NCBI RefSeq assembly: GCF_033954835.1
Contig: NZ_CP121471.1
Span: forward strand, 1,668,501-1,732,500
Reading direction: 5' to 3'
DNA from: Thiorhodovibrio frisius
Lineage (GTDB): Bacteria > Pseudomonadota > Gammaproteobacteria > Chromatiales > Chromatiaceae
Length of the DNA stretch: 64,000 bases
Every line of letters begins with the position of its first letter. Position 1 is the first letter of the stretch. Positions 19,149 to 27,055 of the stretch are shown here, piece by piece. The notes beneath the pieces were generated by a model. It was not told the DNA's origin. It worked only from the letters and a program-made list of their open reading frames with translations, and did not search any database. A program made the position numbers and the translations under genes.

Positions 19149-20156
19149 TTGGCCTACCAGCCTCCCTGCACCCTGACTCCCGAGATCCTGAACCGGGTCG
19201 CCGCGATCAGCGAGACCATCGGGCGTTTGACCGTGCTCACCGATCAGGACAGGGCGCTGCGGCTGCGGCGCGTCAATCGCATTCGCACGATCCAGGGTTC
19301 CCTGGCCATCGAGGGCAATACGCTGAGCGAGGCGCAAATCACCGCGATCCTTGAGGGCAAGCGGGTCATGGCTCCGCCGCGCGAGGTGCTGGAGGTCAAA
19401 AACGCCCTGGCCGCTTACGACCGCTTCGACGCCTGGAAGCCGACGACCGAAAGGGACCTGCTTGAGGCGCATCGAATCTTGATGTCCGGCCTGGTCGAGG
19501 AGGTAGGCCGGTATCGGCACGGGGGTGTGGGCGTCATGGCGGGCGATCAGGTCATCCACATGGCCCCGCCCGCCGATCGGGTGCCGCATCTGATGGCCGA
19601 ATTGTTCGCGTGGCTGGCCGCGACCGAGGTCCATCCACTGATTGCCAGCTCGATCTTTCATTATGAGTTCGAGTTCATTCACCCTTTCACCGATGGCAAC
19701 GGCCGCATGGGCAGGTTGTGGCAGAGCTTGATTCTGGCCCGCTGGTCCCGCCTGTTCGCTGAGATTCCGGTGGAAAGCCTGATCTTCGAACACCAGCGCG
19801 AATACTACCAGGCCATTGAGGAGAGTACCCGCCAGACAGACTCGGCGCCCTTCGTCGCTTTCATGCTGCGGATGATCCTGGATGCCCTGATCAGCTTCAC
19901 CCCCCAAGTCGCCCCCCAAGTCGCCCCCCAAGTCGGCGAGCTGCTGGCGATGATCCAGGGCGAGATGGATCGCGCGGCACTGCAATCCGCCTTGGGCCTC
20001 GCGGATCGAAAATCCTTCCGCGAGCGCTACCTCAAACCGGCGCTGGCCGACGGCCTGATTGAGATGACCATCCCCGACAAGCCCAATAGTCGTCTACAGA
20101 AATACCGCCTGACCGACAAGGGCCGCCAGCGACTGGCGCGGCACGCGGACGGATGA
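19149..20156 (+). CDS. Class II Fic-domain protein with C-terminal winged helix
   Basis: 335 residues. The Fic catalytic motif is HPFTDGNGRMGR (from residue 178), matching HxFx(D/E)GNGRxxR. The N-terminal inhibitory helix carries SLAIEGN (51-57), the (S/T)xxxE(G/N) motif that blocks ATP binding in class II enzymes. The C-terminal 80 residues resemble a winged-helix domain (ALQSALGLADRKSFRERYLKP, then LTDKGRQRL). Fic enzymes AMPylate target proteins. The start is TTG; upstream in-frame codons are weaker. A 12-bp triplet repeat encodes PQVAPQVAPQVG before the winged helix. Confidence 0.9.
   Translation: MAYQPPCTLTPEILNRVAAISETIGRLTVLTDQDRALRLRRVNRIRTIQGSLAIEGNTLSEAQITAILEGKRVMAPPREVLEVKNALAAYDRFDAWKPTTERDLLEAHRILMSGLVEEVGRYRHGGVGVMAGDQVIHMAPPADRVPHLMAELFAWLAATEVHPLIASSIFHYEFEFIHPFTDGNGRMGRLWQSLILARWSRLFAEIPVESLIFEHQREYYQAIEESTRQTDSAPFVAFMLRMILDALISFTPQVAPQVAPQVGELLAMIQGEMDRAALQSALGLADRKSFRERYLKPALADGLIEMTIPDKPNSRLQKYRLTDKGRQRLARHADG
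19900..19935 (+). repeat. Three perfect 12-bp tandem copies inside the fic gene
   Basis: CCCCCCAAGTCG occurs three times in a row, encoding PQVA-type units in the linker between the Fic domain and the winged helix. Being a multiple of three it keeps frame, so copy-number slippage would lengthen or shorten only the hinge. Confidence 0.85.
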
Positions 20157-20344
20157 CTGCGCAAGGCCCAACTACGGCAACGCCCAGCAGGTATTTGCTT
20201 TATAACCTAGAGCTTTACAAGCAATTCACGGTTTTCGTATGTGCCAGCAAACAAGTTCTGTCGGCGCTTGATGAGAAGCTCCCTGGGCCGTTCTGCCAGC
20301 CAAGCGCAGACCGTGCGATGCTGAGTCCATTACCGAGTCAACCC

Positions 20345-22138
20345 CTACTGGCTGAGCGCGGATGGCGGAGTGCTGCGCCACAGCAGCCGCTCAAACCCCA
20401 GTGCCACCACGGCATGGGTGTGCAGGCGCAGCCGCCCGCCGTAGGCCTGTTCGAGTCCCTGGCGGTGGCGGGCAAGCTGAGCTTCGGCCTCGTCGAGCCG
20501 GGCGGCGACCTGGGGCCGCGCACTGAGTTCATCGCGCGATAGCTGCCGCAGGCGCTCGGCGCTTTCTCCGAGATCCTGAAGACTCAGGTACTTGAACTCC
20601 AACAGATGATCGAGCAGCGCGAAGCGGCGCATCTCCTCGCGCACGATCAGTGAGAGATCGGCATGGTCGCGCGTAATGGCGGTTTCCGAGTCCATCACAT
20701 AGAAGATGTCGGCGAACAAGGCCACCAGAAAAACGGTCTTGACCGTCAGTTCGTTCGACCAGCGATAGTCGCGATTATCGAACACCCGCAGATGGTTGGT
20801 TTCCAGCACCTCGACGAGCGGGCCAAGGTCGCCGTTGGTGTAGAAACTTTCGGCGGTGGCGCGCAGGCTTTCGCGCTCGGGATACTCGGGGAACAGCTGA
20901 TCGCGGAACTTCTCGACATACAGCTTGCGGATGACCAGATTGGGCACATCCAGCACCAGTCGCCCCATGGCATCCTGATCCTTGAGGGTAAGCGCGCCAA
21001 GAAAATACAGCAGCGAGCCAAGAAAGGGCGCGTCTCTGGGCGCGCGGCGCAGATCCTCGACCCCAAAGCGGTGCGCCAGACTGGCGATCACCGGCGGGTG
21101 CTCGGGATCGAGCGCGGCACCGATCAGCTCCTGCCCATGCGGCTGACGGGCGACGAAGTCGATGCGGTTGCGATCCATCGCTAGGTTGTTGTCAAGCATC
21201 TCCCGTGGCGGCTGCCCGGTGGAGGCCAGCGCATCGAAGAAATACAACGCCAGGGTCGGGTTGTAGAGACCGGGGCCGGGGTCGTAGCCGAAGCGATAGC
21301 CGTTGTACCAGGTGCGCATGGTTGCCAACATGCGTGCTGACCACTCCGGAGCGTGCTCTTTTTCGGCAGCGAGTTGATCAAGCACGGCGGCGATTTCGGA
21401 TTCCGTGAATCCGCACAGATCGACAAAGCGGGCATCAAGACTGATGTCTTTCGAGACATTGTAGCCGCTCGAAATATCCGCCAGCACCACCGGCGAGACC
21501 CCGGTGATGAACACACGGTCGATGCCTTGACCGGAGGCCAGGGACTTGACCGCCTTGAACAGGGTTTTCAGCAGACCTTCTCCAGAAACCAAGGCCTCAT
21601 AATCCGCGTGCCGCCCCTGCATCAGTTCGTTGGCGAAGTTGTCGTATTCGTCGATCAGGAGATAGACATCATGCCCTTGGGTGCGGGCGGCACTCACGGC
21701 GGATTCCAAGGCCACCAGCCCGTTCTCTGGTTGCAGACTCAGCGACCACTGGCCCAGATGGTCGCGATAGCGAGCAAAAAACGCGCGTGCCCGACTATTG
21801 AGGTGATCGTGCAAGGCTTGGCGAATCTCCGCCAGGCTACCGCTGGCATCGACCATGGAGAAATCCCAGCGCAGCACGAAGTATTGATTGCGCCGCGCGG
21901 TAGGGTCGCGACCAATGGCAAGCGAAGCGAACAGGGCGTCGAATTCCCCGGCACGGGCCAGATCGTAATAGTTCTCCAGCGTGGTCAGCCAGGCGGTTTT
22001 GCCGAAGCGGCGCGGGCGCAACAACAGAAGCTGCTCGCCGGCGTTTTCCAGCGTGCGAATGTGCGCGGTACGATCTGCGTAGTAATAGCCGTCGGTGATG
22101 ATTTTGTGAAAGTCAGCCGTGCCGTAGGGAAATTTCAT
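20345..22138 (-). CDS. AAA-ATPase-like protein with PD-(D/E)XK nuclease-like domain
   Basis: A 597-residue protein of the AAA-ATPase_like/DUF1703-type family. It starts MKFPYGTADFHKIITDGYYY, and the P loop is LLLRPRRFGKTAWL (about 38-51). Walker B is DVYLLIDEYDNF and a conserved YNGYRFG element follows near residue 275. The C-terminal third has LSLIVREEMRRFALLDHLLEF with EFKYL, the D...ExK nuclease-like core. These proteins are abundant in mobile and accessory regions; their role is unknown and defence or DNA processing has been suggested. It faces the fic gene, and 188 empty bases separate the two. Confidence 0.85.
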   Translation of the reverse strand: MKFPYGTADFHKIITDGYYYADRTAHIRTLENAGEQLLLLRPRRFGKTAWLTTLENYYDLARAGEFDALFASLAIGRDPTARRNQYFVLRWDFSMVDASGSLAEIRQALHDHLNSRARAFFARYRDHLGQWSLSLQPENGLVALESAVSAARTQGHDVYLLIDEYDNFANELMQGRHADYEALVSGEGLLKTLFKAVKSLASGQGIDRVFITGVSPVVLADISSGYNVSKDISLDARFVDLCGFTESEIAAVLDQLAAEKEHAPEWSARMLATMRTWYNGYRFGYDPGPGLYNPTLALYFFDALASTGQPPREMLDNNLAMDRNRIDFVARQPHGQELIGAALDPEHPPVIASLAHRFGVEDLRRAPRDAPFLGSLLYFLGALTLKDQDAMGRLVLDVPNLVIRKLYVEKFRDQLFPEYPERESLRATAESFYTNGDLGPLVEVLETNHLRVFDNRDYRWSNELTVKTVFLVALFADIFYVMDSETAITRDHADLSLIVREEMRRFALLDHLLEFKYLSLQDLGESAERLRQLSRDELSARPQVAARLDEAEAQLARHRQGLEQAYGGRLRLHTHAVVALGFERLLWRSTPPSALSQ

Positions 22139-22349
22139 GGCGATACGGTCTCTTTCCGGGTGATGGCGGCTGGGTCGTCCTGCCGGTCAAGGGGCGCGAT
22201 CTATAGGTTACCCTACAAAGCCCTTGCCTGCGGGCATCAGGGAAACCTCCATGCGCTGATCAGGAGCTTTACTATTTCAATCGCTCTGCGCGCCAGCGAA
22301 CATACAGCCCGCATGGCGATCATTATGCTTTCTACCAGATCCTCTGGAG

Positions 22350-22757
22350 TTACCCTGGAAAGCCTGCTGCATATTTTTCGATCCACTCGACAGCCGCCTC
22401 TTCACTGGTGAGTTCGCGTCCTTCGGTTTCGCGGATGTGGCGGATATAGTGTTCAATCTGGCACAGTTGCTCAACCATGCGCACACTGTATTCCGCCTCG
22501 ACACCGTTGAAACGAACCCCAACTTCGTGCTCGTTTCCCTGTGTGCGACACCAGGCAACGATGCCATCGGCTTTGAATTCCGGCTGCACAATTGGGATTT
22601 CGATATGGATATTGGCGCCAATCGGAACGGCGCTATTCGAACGAAAGCAGAGGCCGCCGTGACCAATATTGCGGAGATAGTCGTTGCGGTCGGCCACTAA
22701 ATCCCCAAGGCGATAGACAATGGGAATATCCGATGGATGACGAAGATATTGGCGCAT
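22350..22757 (-). CDS. PilZ-domain c-di-GMP-binding protein
   Basis: 135 residues from the ATG at 22757; an upstream start at 22838 would add 27 unconserved residues. MRQYLRHPSDIPIVYRL carries the RxxxR arm and NIGHGGLCFRS the (D/N)xSxxG-type motif, so c-di-GMP binding is likely. The segment IVAWCRTQGNEHEVGVRFNG completes the beta barrel. A helical tail (YSVRMVEQLCQIEHYIRHI) follows. It lies divergent to the GGDEF-EAL gene, placing a receptor beside an enzyme of the same second messenger. Confidence 0.88.
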   Translation of the reverse strand: MRQYLRHPSDIPIVYRLGDLVADRNDYLRNIGHGGLCFRSNSAVPIGANIHIEIPIVQPEFKADGIVAWCRTQGNEHEVGVRFNGVEAEYSVRMVEQLCQIEHYIRHIRETEGRELTSEEAAVEWIEKYAAGFPG

Positions 22758-23012
22758 AATCAATCGACCTGTAGGCGGTGCCGTTGCCAGGGTTGAAGCT
22801 GCACTGGATCCGCGCGGCGCTGTCTCAGCAACAATCAACTGGCGGTCTTATAGATTACCGCACCTGGATGGCGAGTGGCTCGATGAAACCCTGATGACCT
22901 GCCGGGTAACCTGCCGGCTCGGTTTGGATGACACAGATGATCAATCGCTTCGAAGGATGGCAGCGCTGCCTCGGTCGCATGCGATCACCCTGCCTGTCAC
23001 GGGTGCTCTGAC

Positions 23013-26000
23013 ATGAAGACTTCCTCCGCCATGCCCCCGCTCGGCCGCCTCAGTTGGCTGCGCCCCTTCCTGCTGCCCGCTGTGATCCTGTCCGTTGGGC
23101 TCACGCTGACCGCTGGGCTTTGGTTGATCGCTGAAGAGCATGTGCGCCAAGACCGGGAGGAAGAACTCGGTGAGTTGGCGAGCAAGGTCGCCGGCTTGAT
23201 CGATGAGCGGTTCCAGGACAACGTCCAGTTGCTGCGCGGGGCGGCGGCCCTGTTCGATACCCCGGAGTGGATCACCCACGAACGCTTCCGGCGCTATTTC
23301 GAGATGCTCAAGCTGCAGGATCAGTATCCCGGCATCCAGGGCATCGGCTTTTTGCTGCTGATCCCTGATGACGAGAAGGACGCGCGGGTCGCCGCCGTGC
23401 ATCGGGAAGGGTTTCCGCAGTTTCAGATCCACCCCGAGGGCGAGCGGGCCTTCTATGCGGCAGTGCTCTATATCGAGCGCTTCTCCGGTCGCAATCTGCG
23501 CGACTTTGGCTATGACATGGGCTCGGAGCCGCAGCGCTGGGAGGCGGCGACCCGTGCTCGGGATCAGGCCACGGCGGCTCTGTCGGCCCGGGTGACTTTG
23601 AAGCAGGAAGACGCTACCGATATCCAACCGGGCTTCGTGTTGTTCCTGCCGGTCTATCGTGCCGACGCCCCCCATGACAGTGTTGCCGAGCGGCGCGCGA
23701 ATCTGCTCGGCTGGGTCTATTCGCCGCTGCGGATGCGCGACCTGATGCAAGACGTGCTGCGGCCCGTGCAGTCAGACCTCGCGCAGCCCGGACTGCGGTT
23801 GGATGTCTACGCTGGCGAGCGCCTAGAGCCCCAGCAGCGGCTGTTCACCTCAGGGCCAGCGCAGATCAGCCCAGAGGCCAACGGGAGCATGCGCAAGATC
23901 CAGTGGGTGGAGTTCGGGGGGCGTCAATGGTCGGTCGCGGTCACGGCCGCGCCCTGGTTCGAGTACGCCTTGGCCAACGACATCGCGACATGGATCGGCC
24001 TGAGCGGACTCACCCTCAGCCTGCTGCTGGCACTGCTCGCTGCGGTGCAGACACAGGCGCAGCGGCGCGTTGCCCTCGCCATTGGGGCCTTGGAGCGTAC
24101 CAACCAGCACCTCGCCGAGCAGGAGCGGCTGCTGCTGTGGGCACAGCGAACCGCCCAGCTCGGGAGTTGGAACTTTGATCCGAGCACCGGACAGGTGAGC
24201 TGGTCGGAGGGCATGTTTCCGATCTGGGGCCTGGACCCCAAGGATGCCGCACCGAGCTACGAGGCGCATCGTCGCTACATCCATCCCGACGATTGGGACG
24301 CCTTCGACCAAGCCGTCAACCGGGCTGCGCAGCGGGGAGAGCCCTACCGGCTCAGGTTGCGCATCCGCCGCCCCGACGGCCAGGAGCGCTGGATGATCAC
24401 CATCTGCACGCCCCATCTGGACGCTCAGGGCCAGGTCGTGCGGCTTTCCGGCACCGTTCAGGACATCACCGAGCGCGAGCAAGAGGACATCGAACGGCGT
24501 CATCTGCAAATCATGCTCGCCCGCACCGAACAGCTCGCCCATATCGGCAGTTGGGAATTGGAGGTCGAGACGAACACTGTCACCTGGTCTGAGGAGCTGT
24601 TTCGCATCTTCCAGATGGTCCCGGCTGAGGGGGTGCCTCCCTTCACCGAACACCACCGGCTTTTCTGTCCCGAAGACTTCGCGCGCCTGACTACGGCGAT
24701 GAACGCGGTGATCAATGAAGGCACCCCCTACGCCCTGGAGTTGTGCGCGCGACGCCGCGACGGCAGCACGCGCCAGTGTTTTGCGCGGGGCTATCCCGAG
24801 ACCCGGTCGAACCACGGCGTCACGCATGTCTACGGCACCTTCGAAGACATCACCGAGCGCAAGCAAGCTGAGCAGAAGCTGCGACTCGCCGCCAAAGTCT
24901 TCGCGCACAGCTTTGAGGCCATCATTATCACTGATGCCGAGAACCGGATCATCGACACCAATCCCGCCTTCACCACCATCACCGGCTACGAGCAGGCAAG
25001 CGTGCTCGGCAAGGACCCGAACATCCTTGCCTCTGGCCGTCAGGATGAGGCCTTCTACCGTGAGATGTGGGATGCGATCACGCACCAAGGGTCTTGGCGG
25101 GGCGAGGTCTGGAATCGACGCCAGGATGGCCAGCTCTACGCCGAGTTGTTGTCGATCTCGGTCGTTCATGACGCCGCGGATGCGGTCCAGAACTATATTG
25201 GCGTCTTCTCCGACATCAGCGAAATCAAGGCCCACGAGGGGGAGCTGGACCATCTCGCCAACTACGATGCGCTGACCGAGCTGCCCAACCGGCGGCTGTT
25301 GAGCGACCGACTGGAACAGGCGCTGGCCGGAACGCGACGTTCGGAGCGGTTCATCGCGGTGTGCTATCTCGACCTCGACAACTTCAAACCGATCAACGAT
25401 CAGCACGGGCACGAGGTGGGCGATGAGGTGCTGATCGGCATTGCCGATCGGTTGCGCAAGCTGATGCGCGCGCAGGATACCGTGGCCCGCCTGGGCGGCG
25501 ACGAGTTCGTCCTGCTCTTTACCGATCTGGCGCGAGCGGAAGACTGTCACCTGCTCCTAGAGCGCGTCCTGGCGGCGGCAACGACGCCGATCCTCTCGCA
25601 CGGTGTGGCCCACCGCGTCTCGGCCAGTATCGGGGTGGTCCTGAGTCCGCCGGATGTCGACAGTGCCGACACCCTGCTGCGCCATGCCGATCAGGCCATG
25701 TACATCGCCAAGGAGGCCGGTGGGAATCGCTATCACCTTCACGACGCGGAACAAAACCGGCTGATTCAAGAGCAGCGACTGAAACGGCATCATCTCGAAC
25801 AAGCGCTGGACGGCCAGGGATTCGTGCTCTATTACCAGCCCAAGGTCAACATGGTCAGTCGCGAGGTCATCGGCGTCGAGGCACTGATCCGTTGGCCGCA
25901 TCCGGACGAGGGTCTGCTGCTGCCGGGTGCCTTCCTGCCCTTGGTCGAAGGGAGCGACCTGGAGATTGCCATCGGTGAGTGGGTGATCGCGGCGGCCCTG

Positions 26001-26630
26001 ACCCAGTTGGCGACCTGGCAGCGTCTCGGACTCAAATTACCGGTCAGTGTCAATATCAGTAATGGGCATCTGTTGCAGCCGAGCTTCGCCCAACGTCTGG
26101 AGCAGTTGCTCGCCGAGCATGGCGACTGTGATCCCGGGTGTCTTGAACTGGAGGTGCTGGAGACCTCCGCCTTGAGCGACATCGAGCGCACGAGCCAAAC
26201 CCTCACCGCCTGTCGCGCACTCGGGGTGCGCTTCGCCCTGGATGACTTTGGCTCGGGCTATGCGTCCCTCGCTTACTTCCGCCGCTTGCCAATTGACGTG
26301 CTGAAGATCAATCAGAGCTTCGTGCAGGATATGCTCGGCGACGCCGAGGACCGGGAGATTGTCGAGAGCGTCGTCCGCTTGGCGCACGCCTTTGACCGCC
26401 TGGTCATTGCCGAGGGCGTCGAGACACCCGAGCAGGAAGCCTTGCTGACCTTGCTCGGTTGTCGCATGGGTCAGGGCTTCGGCATTGCCCGCCCGATGCC
26501 CGCGGAGGCGATTCCCGATTGGGTGTCAAACTGGTCGGAGCAAGGCCAGTCCCAGTCGCGCCCGGTCGTCCCAATCACCGCAACCACCCCCATCGCGCTG
26601 GAGGAAAAAACAGCCGAGCTGACACAATAA
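23013..26630 (+). CDS. CHASE-PAS-PAS-PAS-GGDEF-EAL signalling protein
   Basis: A 1205-residue membrane sensor for c-di-GMP turnover. Order: membrane helix (about 13-33), periplasmic CHASE domain (about 80-235, with YPGIQGIGFLLLIP and FGYDMGSEPQRW), second membrane helix (about 312-336), three PAS domains (about 380-470, 505-600, 625-740), GGDEF (about 750-910; intact RLGGDEFVLLF) and EAL (about 925-1175; intact GVEALIRWPHP, plus LDDFGSGYASL). Both catalytic signatures are complete, so it could be bifunctional. The DUF1840 gene follows 30 bases downstream. Confidence 0.94.
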   Translation: MKTSSAMPPLGRLSWLRPFLLPAVILSVGLTLTAGLWLIAEEHVRQDREEELGELASKVAGLIDERFQDNVQLLRGAAALFDTPEWITHERFRRYFEMLKLQDQYPGIQGIGFLLLIPDDEKDARVAAVHREGFPQFQIHPEGERAFYAAVLYIERFSGRNLRDFGYDMGSEPQRWEAATRARDQATAALSARVTLKQEDATDIQPGFVLFLPVYRADAPHDSVAERRANLLGWVYSPLRMRDLMQDVLRPVQSDLAQPGLRLDVYAGERLEPQQRLFTSGPAQISPEANGSMRKIQWVEFGGRQWSVAVTAAPWFEYALANDIATWIGLSGLTLSLLLALLAAVQTQAQRRVALAIGALERTNQHLAEQERLLLWAQRTAQLGSWNFDPSTGQVSWSEGMFPIWGLDPKDAAPSYEAHRRYIHPDDWDAFDQAVNRAAQRGEPYRLRLRIRRPDGQERWMITICTPHLDAQGQVVRLSGTVQDITEREQEDIERRHLQIMLARTEQLAHIGSWELEVETNTVTWSEELFRIFQMVPAEGVPPFTEHHRLFCPEDFARLTTAMNAVINEGTPYALELCARRRDGSTRQCFARGYPETRSNHGVTHVYGTFEDITERKQAEQKLRLAAKVFAHSFEAIIITDAENRIIDTNPAFTTITGYEQASVLGKDPNILASGRQDEAFYREMWDAITHQGSWRGEVWNRRQDGQLYAELLSISVVHDAADAVQNYIGVFSDISEIKAHEGELDHLANYDALTELPNRRLLSDRLEQALAGTRRSERFIAVCYLDLDNFKPINDQHGHEVGDEVLIGIADRLRKLMRAQDTVARLGGDEFVLLFTDLARAEDCHLLLERVLAAATTPILSHGVAHRVSASIGVVLSPPDVDSADTLLRHADQAMYIAKEAGGNRYHLHDAEQNRLIQEQRLKRHHLEQALDGQGFVLYYQPKVNMVSREVIGVEALIRWPHPDEGLLLPGAFLPLVEGSDLEIAIGEWVIAAALTQLATWQRLGLKLPVSVNISNGHLLQPSFAQRLEQLLAEHGDCDPGCLELEVLETSALSDIERTSQTLTACRALGVRFALDDFGSGYASLAYFRRLPIDVLKINQSFVQDMLGDAEDREIVESVVRLAHAFDRLVIAEGVETPEQEALLTLLGCRMGQGFGIARPMPAEAIPDWVSNWSEQGQSQSRPVVPITATTPIALEEKTAELTQ

Positions 26631-26660
26631 TCCACGCATCAAGACAGAAGGGAGAAGACC

Positions 26661-26975
26661 ATGCTGATTAAATTTGAAACCAAAGCCTATGCCAGCATCA
26701 CCATGTTCGGCGATATCGCCGTGACACTGATCAAGCTGATGGGGCATAGCGGCACAGTGCCAGGCGCCCTGGTCGCCGAGGATGTACCCGCCGCGCTCGC
26801 GCATCTCAAGGCCGCAGTCGAGGCGCGACCCGATCAGCCCCTGGACCCCGCCAGCGGCCATGCGAAAGATGGGGACGAAGGCCCGCACGTCAGTCTGGCC
26901 CATCGGGCACTACCGCTGATCGAACTGCTCACGGCTGCTGCGGCTCAGCAGGAAAATGTCATGTGGGATGTCTGA
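26661..26975 (+). CDS. DUF1840 family protein
   Basis: A 104-residue cytoplasmic protein. MLIKFETKAYASITMFGDIA, then LIKLMGHSGTVPGALVAEDV, is the DUF1840 signature. The C-terminus AHRALPLIELLTAAAAQQENV ends MWDV. Function is unknown. GGGAGAAG precedes the ATG. A decayed copy of its 3' end lies at 31.3 kb. Confidence 0.92.
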   Translation: MLIKFETKAYASITMFGDIAVTLIKLMGHSGTVPGALVAEDVPAALAHLKAAVEARPDQPLDPASGHAKDGDEGPHVSLAHRALPLIELLTAAAAQQENVMWDV

Positions 26976-27055
26976 GCGTGATGAGGCGACTATCCCTGGT
27001 GCTTGATGGTCTCGCGCAGGGCGGCATTGATGCGCGTCTGGTCTATGTTCTATAG
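26931..27055 (+). repeat. 125-bp dispersed repeat, copy A (DUF1840 3' end plus conserved 24-codon frame)
   Basis: This segment aligns without gaps to 31347-31471 at roughly 82% by eye. It covers the last 15 codons of the DUF1840 gene, its stop, and a following 24-codon frame (26981-27055) encoding MRRLSLVLDGLAQGGIDARL, ending VYVL. Both copies keep that frame and its stop. Its stop codon shares bases with the histidine kinase stop on the other strand. Confidence 0.75.

Noticed and set aside
19900-19935. Tandem 12-bp units considered as a CRISPR-like array
   Set aside because: The copies are directly adjacent without spacers and are in frame inside the fic gene. No CRISPR array was seen in the window.
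23850-25550. 566-codon open frame antisense to the GGDEF-EAL gene
   Set aside because: It lies wholly inside a well-supported gene, has shadow-like composition (His/Gly/Asp/Arg/Leu) and shows no domain. GC-rich third codon positions keep antisense frames open.
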